64,000 nucleotides of DNA from Nocardia sp. alder85J (GCF_020176955.2 NZ_JAIUCZ020000004.1:620001-684000); one strand, 5' to 3'. Shown: positions 35,807 through 45,429, counted from the stretch's first letter. The notes: generated by a model not told the origin, from the letters alone. Translations and numbers: made by a program.

Positions 35807-36526
35807 ATGGCGACGTTCGTACTGGTACACGGCGGCGGGCACGGCGGCTGGTGCTACAAGAAGGTGGCGCAACGGTTGCGCGCGGCGGGGCACGAGGTGC
35901 ACGCCCCGACGCTGTCGGGACTGGCCGAGCGTTCACATCTGCGCAAGACCGACATCGGCCTGGCGACCCATGTGCAGGACGTCGCGTCGTTGCTGCACTA
36001 CGAGGACCTGTCGGACGTGATCCTGGTCGGTCACAGCTACGGCGGGATGGTGATCACCGGCGCCGCCGACAACACCCCGGAGCGGGTGGGCCGGCTGGTG
36101 TTCCTGGACGCGGCGAATCCGGTCAACGGGCAATCCCTGGTCGATGTCGCCGGTCCGATCATCGAGGCGTCCCGGCCGTTCGGGGCGGTGATCGACGGTG
36201 TCGAACTGGTGCTGCTGCCGGCGCCGGAAGCGCCGCTGTTCTACGGCGTCACCGATCCCGCGGACGTCGAATGGATGGCGGCACGCCTGACCGGCCATCC
36301 GTGGCAGTGCTTCGAGGACAGGCTCGACTTCGTCAACGAGGACGCGTTCTGGAAGATCCCCCAGTACCACGTCGTGTGCACCTCGACGCTGGCCACGCGG
36401 GATCCGCAACTGGTGGCGACGGCCCGCGCCGAGGGCCGGTTGTGGGATATCGACACCGGCCACGACCTCATGATCACCGAACCGGATGCCGTGACCGCGG
36501 CCCTGCTCGACATCGCCGCGGCCTGA
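35807..36526 (+). CDS. Alpha/beta hydrolase (esterase-like)
   Basis: A 239-residue hydrolase. The oxyanion segment is LVHGGGHGGWCY, the nucleophile elbow GHSYGGM (Ser at about 78) and the late histidine DTGHDLMI. It resembles plant methylesterase/hydroxynitrile-lyase-like enzymes and bacterial esterases. AGGAG precedes the ATG at 35807 at good spacing. It is probably controlled by the divergent TetR through the double palindrome; the inducer may be its substrate. Confidence 0.87.
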   Translation: MATFVLVHGGGHGGWCYKKVAQRLRAAGHEVHAPTLSGLAERSHLRKTDIGLATHVQDVASLLHYEDLSDVILVGHSYGGMVITGAADNTPERVGRLVFLDAANPVNGQSLVDVAGPIIEASRPFGAVIDGVELVLLPAPEAPLFYGVTDPADVEWMAARLTGHPWQCFEDRLDFVNEDAFWKIPQYHVVCTSTLATRDPQLVATARAEGRLWDIDTGHDLMITEPDAVTAALLDIAAA

Positions 36527-36545
36527 ACAGGATTCGCCACCGGCG

Positions 36546-37382
36546 TCACGAGTCGGGGAAGGAGTAGAACGCCAGCTGGGTGCCGTGCGCGACGAGGGTG
36601 CCGGTCTCCGGATCCCAGAGCTGGTTCTCCAGGCTGACGTAGCCGTGACCGGACCGGTGGGCGCGAATGCGCGACAGGATCCATTCGCCGCGCACCGGTT
36701 CGAGCAGCCGCACCGTCATCTCCACGCTGGGCGCCAGCCACCGCGCCACCTCGTCGCCCAGGTATTCGCCGATGGCCCCGGCCATCAGGTCGGCGATGAC
36801 CAGCAGCGCCGCCGGATCGAGTACCCCGTCCGCGTCGCGGGGCGACTGCCGGAACCGATACCAGAAAACCTGTTCGGACGACGGCGGCACCTGCGGTTCC
36901 CGGTCCGCACGGCCGCGGGTCGTCCGCCCGTCCAGTTGCTGCCACAGCGGCGCCAGCTCGAAACCCTTTGCGGCCGAGATCTCCTCGAACGAACGGCAGT
37001 GTTCCGGCGGCGCCACCTCCGGCGCGACGAGATCGGTGAACTCGAATCCGGGCCGGTCGTCGCCGAATGCCGCGGTCGCGACCAGCCCGGTACCCGCCTC
37101 GGTGCGCAGCGTGGCGACGGCCTGGCTCACACTGCGCCCGCGCCGCAGCACGGTGACGTCGACGGTGACCGGCCCCGGCGGAACCGGACTGACGAACAGC
37201 GTGTGCACCGACCGCAGCGGCTGCTCGAACTGCTGCTGCATCGCGCGCACGGCCAAGGCGGTGGTGATGCCCCCGTGGGTGTAGACCGGCGCATTCCAGT
37301 CTCCACTCAGGACGGTGGCGAACCGCCCGGCCACCGCGGGGTCGGCGACGAGCGCGGTCTCGGTGCTGAACGAGGATGGCAT
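36546..37382 (-). CDS. Acyl-CoA thioesterase (TesB-like double hotdog)
   Basis: A 278-residue protein with a hotdog helix YTHGGITTALAVRAM near residue 34 and a second hotdog domain from about residue 160 (LLVIADLMAGAIGEYLG). Such proteins hydrolyse acyl-CoA esters. It is convergent with the hydrolase gene. The exact chain length is not predictable. Confidence 0.8.
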   Translation of the reverse strand: MPSSFSTETALVADPAVAGRFATVLSGDWNAPVYTHGGITTALAVRAMQQQFEQPLRSVHTLFVSPVPPGPVTVDVTVLRRGRSVSQAVATLRTEAGTGLVATAAFGDDRPGFEFTDLVAPEVAPPEHCRSFEEISAAKGFELAPLWQQLDGRTTRGRADREPQVPPSSEQVFWYRFRQSPRDADGVLDPAALLVIADLMAGAIGEYLGDEVARWLAPSVEMTVRLLEPVRGEWILSRIRAHRSGHGYVSLENQLWDPETGTLVAHGTQLAFYSFPDS

Positions 37383-37475
37383 TGTCGCGCTCCCGGATTC
37401 CCGCGCACCGACCCTGGATCGATGCCGCCGGAACCGACTATATAGCCGAAACTCCTTCCGGCGCGGCCCCGTTCG

Positions 37476-37685
37476 CTATCGCAGCGTGATACCGAACTCC
37501 TCGGCGAAAACCCGGATCATGTCCTGGACGCCGATCTCGTTGCCGTCAGCAGTGCCTCGGTGCCGGGGAAGTAGCGGTAGACCGTCTGGCTGGTCACGCC
37601 GAGTGCGCGCGATATCGGCGATGGCGGGTTCGACGCCGCGGTCGAGCGCCGCACGGGCTGCGACGGCGCGAGCGTCCGCCGCTAC
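37476..37685 (-). pseudogene. Remnant of a TetR regulator gene
   Basis: On the minus strand 37541-37685 encodes a TetR DNA-binding segment (IADIARALGVTSQTVYRYFP) with no start codon. The frame then runs into a stop, and a second frame ending at 37476 gives a regulator-like tail (VFAEEFGITLR). The middle of the gene is missing, consistent with an internal deletion plus frameshift. It lies between a thioesterase gene and a GntR gene. Confidence 0.65.
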
Positions 37686-37721
37686 CTGCGGCGCCGGCGG
37701 CGAGCCGCGGCGACCGGCGGT

Positions 37722-39188
37722 TCAATGGGTGAGCATGGCGAGGTGGCGGCGCATCCGGTGCCGGGCGACGGCCGGGTCGCCGCTGCGCAGGGCGTCGAGG
37801 ATGCGGTGATGTGCCTGTTCGCTGTCGGCGGCCACGTTCGCAGCCGGCGCCGAAACGCCGGCCGGATGGCGTCGGCCGAGCTCCATGACAACCGAGAAGT
37901 ACAGTGCCAGAACAGGATTACCTGCGGCGTTGACGAGTTCGGTGTGGAAGGAGCCGGTCGGGGGCGACGGTGTTCCCACTCCTTCGCAGAGGCCCTGCGC
38001 GGCGGCGGCGAGCTGTTCGGGCAGTTCGCGGCCCTTGCCGGTGAACCGGTCGGCCACTCGGCCGATGGTCGCGAGTTCGATTGCGGTGCGGGCGATCCGG
38101 AAATCGTCGGCGGTGACGCGTTCGTATTCCAGCAGTAGTGCGATGGTGTCGACACTGGCCTGTGGCTCGGGTTCGGTGACGACCAATCCGCCCCCGGGGC
38201 CCGGACGCATCCGGGCCACGGAATGGTATTCCAGCAGGCGTACGGCCTCGCGCAGCGCGGGGCGGCTGATGCCGTAGCGGGCGACCAGGTCGGTCTCCGA
38301 GCCGAGCACGGTGCCCACCGGCCAGCCTCGGCCCGCGATATCCGCATGGATGCGGTGCGCGAGCACTTCGGCCAGTTTGGCCGCCGGGGCGGCGGTCTTG
38401 TCGAATCCGGCGTCTCGGTCACCGACGCGCCGATGCGCGCGGCTCGGGTCGACCGACGTGGACAGGCGCTCGAGGTGCGTGGTCAGGGCGACCTGCGCGC
38501 GGGCACCGTCGCCGTCGATCACGGCCTCGGCGATTGCCCGATGGGCGGCATGGGCCTCCCGTTTCGTCGCATCCAACTCCACCGCCGAATGCTTGCGCGA
38601 GGCGCGCGCGTACCGGGTGGTCAGGCGGGCCAGCACATCGATGAACAAGTGCAGCACCGGATTTCCCGACAGCCGGCCGATCAGAGTGTGCACCGGGTCG
38701 ACAGCGAAGCACTCCGGGCCGAGCAGCTGCGCGTGCTCCTCGTGCATCGCCGCGCGCAGCGTTGCGATCTCCTCCTCGGTGATCCGGTCGGCGGCCAGCC
38801 GGGCGGCGATCGGCTCCAGCAGCGCCCGCACCTCGAGCAGGTCGCCGACGCTGGTCCCGACGTATTCGAGGTAGATCACCATGGCGCGGATGGCCGGTTC
38901 GGCGTCGGGTGCGCAGACGAACAGCCCGCCGTTGGGCCCCCGCCGCATCCGGGCGACCTGGTGATGCTCGACCAGGCGGATCGCCTCGCGCAACACCGGA
39001 CGTCCGACCCGGTAATGCGCACGCAGGTCGCTTTCCGATCCCAGCAACTCGCCGACCGGCCAGCCGCGACCGATCACGGTTTCCTCGATACGCCGGGCGA
39101 CCTGAGCCGCCCGCCGGCCCGCACCGGAAGCCATCGGCTCACCGAGCGCCCCGCCATCGCCGGAATCGGTCTCGACGGCGCTGGCCAT
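37722..39188 (-). CDS. Tandem-duplicated GntR/FCD-like regulator, copy 1
   Basis: A 488-residue protein made of two GntR regulators fused head to tail. Winged helices lie at about 30-95 (VGRPVLREAIRLVEHHQVAR) and 270-340 (ISRPALREAVRLLEYHSVAR), each followed by a helical FCD-like domain of about 150 residues. A single chain could act as a pseudo-dimer. The start is the ATG at 39188 with GAGGAG upstream. A close paralogue (42982-44442) lies on the other side of the PucR and oxidase genes. Ligand and targets are unknown. Confidence 0.82.
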   Translation of the reverse strand: MASAVETDSGDGGALGEPMASGAGRRAAQVARRIEETVIGRGWPVGELLGSESDLRAHYRVGRPVLREAIRLVEHHQVARMRRGPNGGLFVCAPDAEPAIRAMVIYLEYVGTSVGDLLEVRALLEPIAARLAADRITEEEIATLRAAMHEEHAQLLGPECFAVDPVHTLIGRLSGNPVLHLFIDVLARLTTRYARASRKHSAVELDATKREAHAAHRAIAEAVIDGDGARAQVALTTHLERLSTSVDPSRAHRRVGDRDAGFDKTAAPAAKLAEVLAHRIHADIAGRGWPVGTVLGSETDLVARYGISRPALREAVRLLEYHSVARMRPGPGGGLVVTEPEPQASVDTIALLLEYERVTADDFRIARTAIELATIGRVADRFTGKGRELPEQLAAAAQGLCEGVGTPSPPTGSFHTELVNAAGNPVLALYFSVVMELGRRHPAGVSAPAANVAADSEQAHHRILDALRSGDPAVARHRMRRHLAMLTH

Positions 39189-39283
39189 GCACACACTCCT
39201 CGCGGATGTTCCGGTGCCCGGTCCGGCCGCGCTCACGGCCGCCGCGATCCCGAACGAACCGCACCAAGGTTACCGGGCCGGCG

Positions 39284-40480
39284 TCAGCTCGAAGCCGGGT
39301 GGACAGCGTGATTTCCGAGGTCGTGGCGCGGTGACAGGCCGGGCAGGGTCATCGCCGTCGGCAAGGCAGGATCCGGCGGTGTGTTGCGCTCGCCCGGTGC
39401 GGTGGGGCGTGTCAGGTGGGCGATGAGGGCGGCATGGAGGTGCCAGCGGCCGGTGGGTTCGGTGGGTTCCAGCCCGGTCAGTTCTCGTATTCGGCGTAGC
39501 CGGTTGACGAGTGTCATGGGGTGTATGCCGAGGAGTTCCGCGGTCCGGACCCGCACCCCGCCGGTGCGAATGTGGTGCTCGACCACGGCCAGCAGTTCCG
39601 GATGGTCGTCGAGCGGATCGAGTATCGCGGCCAGCCGGTCACGGCCGGGGCCGTTCCGGGTGATCTGGTATTCGAAAGCGAGATCGGCGAAGCGATACAG
39701 GCCCGGCCCGCAGCCGAGTTGCTCGACGAGGTCGAGCAGTTGGTGGGCGTGGTCGCGCGCGGGCCGGAGTTCGGACCGTCGAGCGTGGACTGTCGCCGCC
39801 GTGAACGTGAGTGCCGCATCGGCGCCGCAGGTGAGCAGGACATCGTCGAGTCCGCGTTCGGATCGGGTCGAGGGGACCAACAGGGTGCCGCTGGATTCGG
39901 CGACGATCGGCAACACGGCGTCGCGGTGCGCTCGCAGTGCACGCAGGAACCGGCGCATCGGGGACCGGTCCACCACCTGATCGGTCGCTGCGGACAAGCG
40001 GATGGCGACGACATCGTAGGCGGTCGCTGCGGTCATGCCGGGTGGCCGGATCGCACTGCTGTCCAGCAGCGTGACCGCCGCGGATCGCCCGGAGGGCGGT
40101 GGCGCCGCGAAATAGTCGAGCCGGGCCGGGTGGTAGGCGAGCAGCACGGATCGGCACAGCCGGGGTGAGATGTCGAGGAGCATTCGCAGTTGCCCGGGCA
40201 GGGCCCGAGCGGGTTGCCGGCCGAGATGGTCGATGGTCCCGCGCAGGGCCTCCTGTATCGCCATGTGCGCTTTCCGATGGGGCAGACCACCGGCGGACCA
40301 GTGTTGTGCGGCGTCGTGCACATGATCGGCACACCGGTCCGCCGCCGCACCGTCGCCGGCCGACGTGACGAACTCCCAGCACAACCGAGACGCCTGCGCT
40401 CGAGCGCTCGAGTACATCCTCTGTGCGAAAAGGCCATCGGTCGTCCGGGGTGCATGATGGCCCGCTGTTCTTGTCGGCAT
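39284..40480 (-). CDS. PucR/CdaR-type transcriptional regulator
   Basis: A 398-residue protein with the C-terminal PucR helix-turn-helix (VRTAELLGIHPMTLVNRLRR at about 335-355) and an upstream GGDEF-like/regulatory region. The ATG at 40480 was chosen because the longer frame to 40804 overlaps the oxidase and is not family-like. It follows the cholesterol-oxidase-like gene by 83 bases on the same strand and probably controls it. PucR proteins often activate catabolic genes. Confidence 0.8.
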   Translation of the reverse strand: MPTRTAGHHAPRTTDGLFAQRMYSSARAQASRLCWEFVTSAGDGAAADRCADHVHDAAQHWSAGGLPHRKAHMAIQEALRGTIDHLGRQPARALPGQLRMLLDISPRLCRSVLLAYHPARLDYFAAPPPSGRSAAVTLLDSSAIRPPGMTAATAYDVVAIRLSAATDQVVDRSPMRRFLRALRAHRDAVLPIVAESSGTLLVPSTRSERGLDDVLLTCGADAALTFTAATVHARRSELRPARDHAHQLLDLVEQLGCGPGLYRFADLAFEYQITRNGPGRDRLAAILDPLDDHPELLAVVEHHIRTGGVRVRTAELLGIHPMTLVNRLRRIRELTGLEPTEPTGRWHLHAALIAHLTRPTAPGERNTPPDPALPTAMTLPGLSPRHDLGNHAVHPASS

Positions 40481-40563
40481 AAAGCTGTCCTGACGAATTC
40501 GGGGATCGGCGATCGATGGACCGTCCCGGCGTTCCGGGTGCCGGAATACCAGGCCGGAAGTCC

Positions 40564-42162
40564 TCAGATGACGGACCCGACGTCCTGTGTCACCAGGTTG
40601 TCCAGCGCGCGTTCGGCGACTGCGGCGATGGTCATCGACGGGTTGCAGGCCGCGCAGTTGCCGGGTATCAGTGCGCCGTCGAGCACATAGAGGCCGCGTT
40701 GACCGTGGACCCGGCCGTCCAGATCGCAGACCGGGCCCATGCTCGCACCACCGAGTGGGTGCCAGGTGGACGGCATCACCGCATTCGTGTCGACGAGAGT
40801 GCACGTGGCACCGGTGATCCGGCGCACGAGCGGGCCGATGCGGCCGTCCTGGATCACCGCGTCACCGTCTTCGGGCCAGCGCAGCACCGCGGCGTCGGTG
40901 ACGGCGTCGTAGTCGAAGCGGCCACGAGCGTCGCTGACGCCGTAGCCGACCAGCATGGTGGTGTGGGCATCGATTCCCATCGGGGGTATCGAGGCCTGGA
41001 TGACGGTCGCGGCCGTCGCGGGTTCGTCCCAGTTCAGGCTGCCGTAGACGACGGGCCCGCCCTGTGGCGCACCGAAATCGGAGTCCAGGCAGGTCCAGGT
41101 GTAGATCCGGTCGGCGTTGGTACCCCAGTTGGCGCCGAGCCCGTCCGGCAGGTCCGGGATCGTCCCCTTACCCGCGGCCCGCACCAGCAGTTTCGTGGTG
41201 TTCAGGCTACCCGCGGCCAGAACCAGCGCGGGTGTGGTGAGGATCTTGTTCTCCACCACCGTCCCGGTGGTGTCGATCCGGTCGACATGGACGGTCCACC
41301 GGCCGTCGGCGGCCCGCTCGATATCGGTGACGTGGTGCAGTGGCTCGACCTGGACCAGACCGGTCGCCTCCGCCGCGGCGATGTAGGTGACATCGACGGA
41401 ATGTTTGCCGCCGTTGTTGACGCCGAGTGCACCGTCGCCGTTGGTGTAGGAGGGCTTCATCCGGCCCTTCAGTTCGTCGAGTGCGTAGTTCCAGTCGATC
41501 GGCATCGGGATCTTCGACACCGGCAGCCCGGCTTTGCGCACGTGGTCGGCGAAGACGCGCACGACGTTGTAGTGGGGGCTGTCGATCAATTCGTCGGGGG
41601 CGGTGGCCAGTCGCAGCATCTGCGCCACGCGTGGGTAGTGCACCCGGTTCATCGTGTCCCAGTCCAGTTGCTCGGGGAACTGGGTGAGGAACGCCTCCTT
41701 CCGCGGTTGCAGCGACATCCCTTGGTACACCAGCGATCCCCCACCGACGCCGGCGGCGCACAACGCCGTCATATGGTCGCCGGCGACCGTGTCGAGCAGT
41801 CCCGGATAGGGATCGAAACCCACTGGCCTGCCGAATAACTGGGGCGCCGACCCATACCAGAGGATGCGCTTGTCGGGTGCGGCGGCGCGGGGAAAGGTGT
41901 CGGAATTCGGGCCGGTCGGCCAGCGCAGTCCGCGTTCGAGCACCAGCACCGGGACACCGGCCCGAGCCAGGCGCAGTGCGGTGACACCACCACCGAACCC
42001 CGATCCGATCACGATGACGCGATGCTCCTCGCGGACCACCTCGACCCGGCGGACGCGCGCGGCGATACCGTTGCCGCCCAACGCGAATCCCGGCTGGCTC
42101 AGCGTCAGTGCGGCGCCTGCGGCAGCGGCGCCGAGAAAACTCCGGCGTGAGAATGCGGACAC
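40564..42162 (-). CDS. Tat-exported GMC oxidoreductase, cholesterol-oxidase-like
   Basis: A 532-residue flavoprotein starting at GTG 42162 with GGAGG 6 bases upstream. SRRSFLG and a hydrophobic stretch form a Tat signal. The FAD motif is VIVIGSGFGGGVTALRL, and VGGGSLVYQG, WHPLGG and the C-terminal NPSMTIAAVAERAL match class I cholesterol oxidases along most of their length. The active-site glutamate (E361 in Streptomyces ChoA, in FAEIAPMP) appears to be absent: the aligned stretch here is IQASIPPM. It may oxidise another sterol or alcohol, or lack the isomerase step. Confidence 0.83.
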   Translation of the reverse strand: MSAFSRRSFLGAAAAGAALTLSQPGFALGGNGIAARVRRVEVVREEHRVIVIGSGFGGGVTALRLARAGVPVLVLERGLRWPTGPNSDTFPRAAAPDKRILWYGSAPQLFGRPVGFDPYPGLLDTVAGDHMTALCAAGVGGGSLVYQGMSLQPRKEAFLTQFPEQLDWDTMNRVHYPRVAQMLRLATAPDELIDSPHYNVVRVFADHVRKAGLPVSKIPMPIDWNYALDELKGRMKPSYTNGDGALGVNNGGKHSVDVTYIAAAEATGLVQVEPLHHVTDIERAADGRWTVHVDRIDTTGTVVENKILTTPALVLAAGSLNTTKLLVRAAGKGTIPDLPDGLGANWGTNADRIYTWTCLDSDFGAPQGGPVVYGSLNWDEPATAATVIQASIPPMGIDAHTTMLVGYGVSDARGRFDYDAVTDAAVLRWPEDGDAVIQDGRIGPLVRRITGATCTLVDTNAVMPSTWHPLGGASMGPVCDLDGRVHGQRGLYVLDGALIPGNCAACNPSMTIAAVAERALDNLVTQDVGSVI

Positions 42163-42981
42163 GAACAACCTCCAGACAGCGGGACCGGTCCCGCGGGAAT
42201 ACGCTGACGAAATACGCACCGGCCCCGGCGGCAGGGCCTCACACTGCTGCCACCGGGGCACGGCGAATGAGAAGAGTGGAGCGTTGGTTCCACTCCGCAA
42301 CGGCGTCGCGATCGAGGGATTCCGCGACGCCCGAATCTGCACACACCGCAGCCACGCCACCGGAATACGTGATGTCCCGGCCGGTGACCGCCGGTAGTGC
42401 TGTCCGGCTGCGGCTTCCGGCGTCATCGGAACGCAGCCTGTCGAGAGGATCGTAATCAGTGACAGTATTTATTTTCGATGACAGTGGCGTCTCCCGGCGC
42501 CGGGAGGGGTACCGATGCCGTGCACTGTCACCGGGACGGTTGCTCCCCCTTCCTCCCGGAGGAGAGCTCGGACCTCGACCAGCACAGAAGAGGTAACCCA
42601 ACTCTCATATATCGGCTAGTTACGACCGCAATTTCACCACCTTAATGGACATAAACGGAACCTATTGGCCGATTTCTGCCAGAGGCGTTCGTGTCATTGT
42701 GTTCGCTGTCCCATCGCGGGACGGCGCCGCGGCCGACATCTGTGCGGCACCACAAGCCCGTCCGTCCGAGGCAGATTCGGTGACCTTTTTCGGAGGGTTG
42801 TTGTTCCTTCGATGGAACCGGCCGCGGATCGTGCGGTGGCCCTCGTCGCGGGCACGTCGGCTGCGCCCGGCCCGGGCAACGGCGATGAGTAACCTTGATA
42901 CTGTTCGCCTCCGAGATGCGCGCCGGCTCCGGCCGCGGGCATACCGGACCGACTACCGAATCGTCCGCGAGGAGTCCGTGC
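42163..42981. other. 819-base divergent intergenic region
   Basis: No gene is supported. It is AT-rich for this genome near 42440-42480 and 42600-42720, suggesting promoters for the oxidase (minus) and the second tandem GntR (plus). A cluster of TGACAGT motifs and a palindrome within it are listed separately. Confidence 0.6.
42460..42530. promoter_or_regulatory. TGACAGT/ACTGTCA motif cluster with 16-bp palindrome
   Basis: TGACAGT occurs at 42460-42466 and 42479-42485, and its inverse ACTGTCA at 42524-42530. Between them is the perfect palindrome CTCCCGGCGCCGGGAG (42491-42506). Position between divergent genes suggests regulator sites, but no protein is assigned. Confidence 0.4.
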
Positions 42982-44442
42982 ATGGTGAGCGCCGTCGAGT
43001 TCGATCCCGCCGGCGGCGAGCCCGCCGACGAGCCGATCGCGACCGGTGCGGGACGGCTGGCGACCCGGATCGCCCGGCGGATCGAGGACACCGTGATCCG
43101 CCGCGGCTGGCCGGTCGGCGAGTCGCTGGGATCCGAGAGCGATCTGCGCGCGTACTACGGTGTGGGCCGGCCGGTGTTGCGTGAGGCCGTCCGGCTGGTC
43201 GAGCATCATCAGGTCGCCCGGATGCGCCGCGGGCCCAACGGCGGGCTGTTCGTCTGCGCCCCGGACGCCGAACCGGCCACCCGGGCCATGGTGATCTACC
43301 TCGAGTATGTCGGCACCGGTGTCGCCGATCTGCTCGAGGCGCGGTCGCTGCTGGAGCCGGTCGCCGCTCGGCTGGCCGCGGACTGCATCACCGAGGACGG
43401 AATCACGACGCTGCGCGCGGCACTGCGCGAGGAACACGCGCGGTTGAGTGGCCCGCAGTGCTGGGCACACGATCCGGTGCACGGGCTGCTGGGGCGGTTG
43501 TCCGGTAATCCGTTGCTGCACTTGTTCATCGACGTGCTGGCCCGTCTCACCACCCGCTACGCGCAGGCCTCCCGCCGGCGATCTCCCGCGGCGGTGGACA
43601 CGGCCAGGCAGGATTCACACGCCGCCCATCGTGCGATCGCCGAGGCGGTGATCGACGGCGACGGACCCCGCGCGCAGGTCGCGCTGGGCACACATCTGGA
43701 ATGCCTGGCCTCCTGGGTCGACCCGGGCCGAGCGCAGCGCCGTACCCGCGATCCGGACACCGGAGTCGGCGGGGCCGCCGAGCCTGCGGGCAAGCTGGCG
43801 GAGGTGCTCGCGAGCCGCATCCACGACGACATCGCGGCCCGCGGGTGGCCGGTAGGTGCGGTTCTCGGGTCGGAGTCCGACCTCGTCGCCCGCTACGGCA
43901 TCAGCCGCCCCGCGCTGCGCGAGGCCGTGCGGCTGCTGGAATATCACTCGGTGGCTCGGATGCGTCCCGGTCCCGGCGGCGGGCTGATCGTCACCGAACC
44001 CGAGCCGCAGGCCAGCGTGGACACCATCGCACTGCTGCTGGACTACGAACGCGTCACCGCCGGCGATTTCCGGATCGTGCGCAACGCCCTCGAACTCGGC
44101 ATCGTCACCCGGGTGACGGCCCGGCTCGCCGAGGCCGGCGCCGAACTGCCCGAACGGCTCGGCACGACGGCGAGCCAACCGTGCTCCGCCCGGCAGCCGC
44201 ACCGGACCGGCTTGTTCCACACCGAACTGGCCGCGATTGCGGGCAATCCGATTCTGACACTGTTCCTTTCGGTCGTCATGGCGCTGTCCCCCCGGTACCG
44301 GGCCGACGATCCGCCGACAACCCGGGCCACCCCGGACGAGGCCACCCTGGCACATCACCGCATCCTCGACGCCATCCGGCACGGTGACACCGCCCTGGCC
44401 CGGCACCGGATGCGACGACACCTCGGCGCGCTCGCGCGCTGA
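42982..44442 (+). CDS. Tandem-duplicated GntR/FCD-like regulator, copy 2
   Basis: A 486-residue paralogue of the protein at 37722-39188, with the same two winged helices (for example VGRPVLREAVRLVEHHQVAR and ISRPALREAVRLLEYHSVAR) and two helical domains. The leader is also similar: both genes have GCGAGGAG close before the ATG and begin M(A/V)SAVE. The C-terminal quarter is more diverged. It faces away from the oxidase gene, so the two copies flank the PucR/oxidase pair in opposite orientation. Confidence 0.82.
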   Translation: MVSAVEFDPAGGEPADEPIATGAGRLATRIARRIEDTVIRRGWPVGESLGSESDLRAYYGVGRPVLREAVRLVEHHQVARMRRGPNGGLFVCAPDAEPATRAMVIYLEYVGTGVADLLEARSLLEPVAARLAADCITEDGITTLRAALREEHARLSGPQCWAHDPVHGLLGRLSGNPLLHLFIDVLARLTTRYAQASRRRSPAAVDTARQDSHAAHRAIAEAVIDGDGPRAQVALGTHLECLASWVDPGRAQRRTRDPDTGVGGAAEPAGKLAEVLASRIHDDIAARGWPVGAVLGSESDLVARYGISRPALREAVRLLEYHSVARMRPGPGGGLIVTEPEPQASVDTIALLLDYERVTAGDFRIVRNALELGIVTRVTARLAEAGAELPERLGTTASQPCSARQPHRTGLFHTELAAIAGNPILTLFLSVVMALSPRYRADDPPTTRATPDEATLAHHRILDAIRHGDTALARHRMRRHLGALAR

Positions 44443-44674
44443 CCCGGTACGAGCGACTCGCCGCGGCAGGACCGCAGCGGCCCACGCGCGCCCGGCATCG
44501 GCGGCAAGTGGCCGGTTGCGAGCAGATCTTCAGCAGTCCCGGTCGGCCGCGCCGGAGGAGCAGGCGTGGGCGATCTGCGCCATCCCGGGGCCGATCAGTT
44601 CGGGAAGCCGGGGCAGGCCGTGCGCGGCGCACAACGCCAGTGCCGGGCCGGCGGCACTCGCGGCGGCCTGCGGT

Positions 44675-44947
44675 TCACAGGCAACAGGCTTGCAGCAGGG
44701 TGGCTTCGGCACGTGCTCGTGGCCGCTGCTGTGCCCCGATCTCTCGCACCAGGATGTCCGCCCTCTCACCCGCTTGCGCCGTCGCGGCGGGAGAGTGGTC
44801 GGCCAGCAGCAGCCGGATCGCGGCGCCCTGCCTCAGTTCCGCGCTGACAGCGCGGGTTCTGTTCTCCTGCGCGCGGTACCACGGCAGCTGGGCCAGTTCC
44901 GCGCGGACCTCGTCCGATACCGGAAGACCGCAGCGGATGAGATGTAG
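44675..44947 (-). pseudogene. Possible gene fragment of unknown family
   Basis: The minus-strand frame ending at 44675 has gene-like composition only over its last 90 codons (for example RAELAQLPWYRAQENRTRAV and ERADILVREIGAQQ). No ATG or GTG starts it; upstream the frame becomes Arg-rich antisense of the VOC gene. It may be the 3' remnant of a gene. The rest of 44443-45000 shows nothing recognisable. Confidence 0.35.
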
Positions 44948-45000
44948 GCCGGACCGACCGCGCGGACGGGGACTGTCGCGACCGCTGGCCGGTCGCCGGG

Positions 45001-45429
45001 TCAAGCAGACGGTCGGACTCCGGTCCGGGTCCGGAGAATGTCCAGGTAGTGCTGGTTGTACATCACGCCGAGGATGTTGCCGTACGGATCGATGACCGAG
45101 GCGGTCACGAATCCGGGACCGCGTTCGGTGATCTGCTCGTGGACGACCGCACCGCCGGAGACCAGCCGCTCGACAGCGGCGGGCAGATCGTCGACGTGCC
45201 AATAGACCACGGCGCCGCCGGGGGTGTCGCCGGTGCCGGCCGGTGCGAACCGCCGGTCGATGATACCGAGTTCGTGCTGATGGTCGCCGAGCCGGAACTC
45301 GGCGTAGGCCGGGGTGCCCGCTATCTCGCGAACGAAATAGGGTGCCATGCCGAGCATTTCGGTGTACCAGCCGCTCGCGGCGGCGACATCGTCGGCGAAC
45401 AGGGTGACCGTGCTGAGTCCTCGCAACAT
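45001..45429 (-). CDS. VOC-family (glyoxalase/dioxygenase fold) protein
   Basis: A 142-residue protein with paired beta-alpha-beta units: LSTVTLFADDVAAASGWYTE near the start and ITERGPGFVTASVIDPYGN near the end. Possible metal ligands are His and Glu residues in HQHELGII and the terminal DPYGN segment. Function within the superfamily (lyase, dioxygenase, or antibiotic binding) is open. It is divergent from a WYL regulator with an inverted repeat between them. The ATG at 45429 was chosen over 45474, which would run through the operator. Confidence 0.82.
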   Translation of the reverse strand: MLRGLSTVTLFADDVAAASGWYTEMLGMAPYFVREIAGTPAYAEFRLGDHQHELGIIDRRFAPAGTGDTPGGAVVYWHVDDLPAAVERLVSGGAVVHEQITERGPGFVTASVIDPYGNILGVMYNQHYLDILRTRTGVRPSA

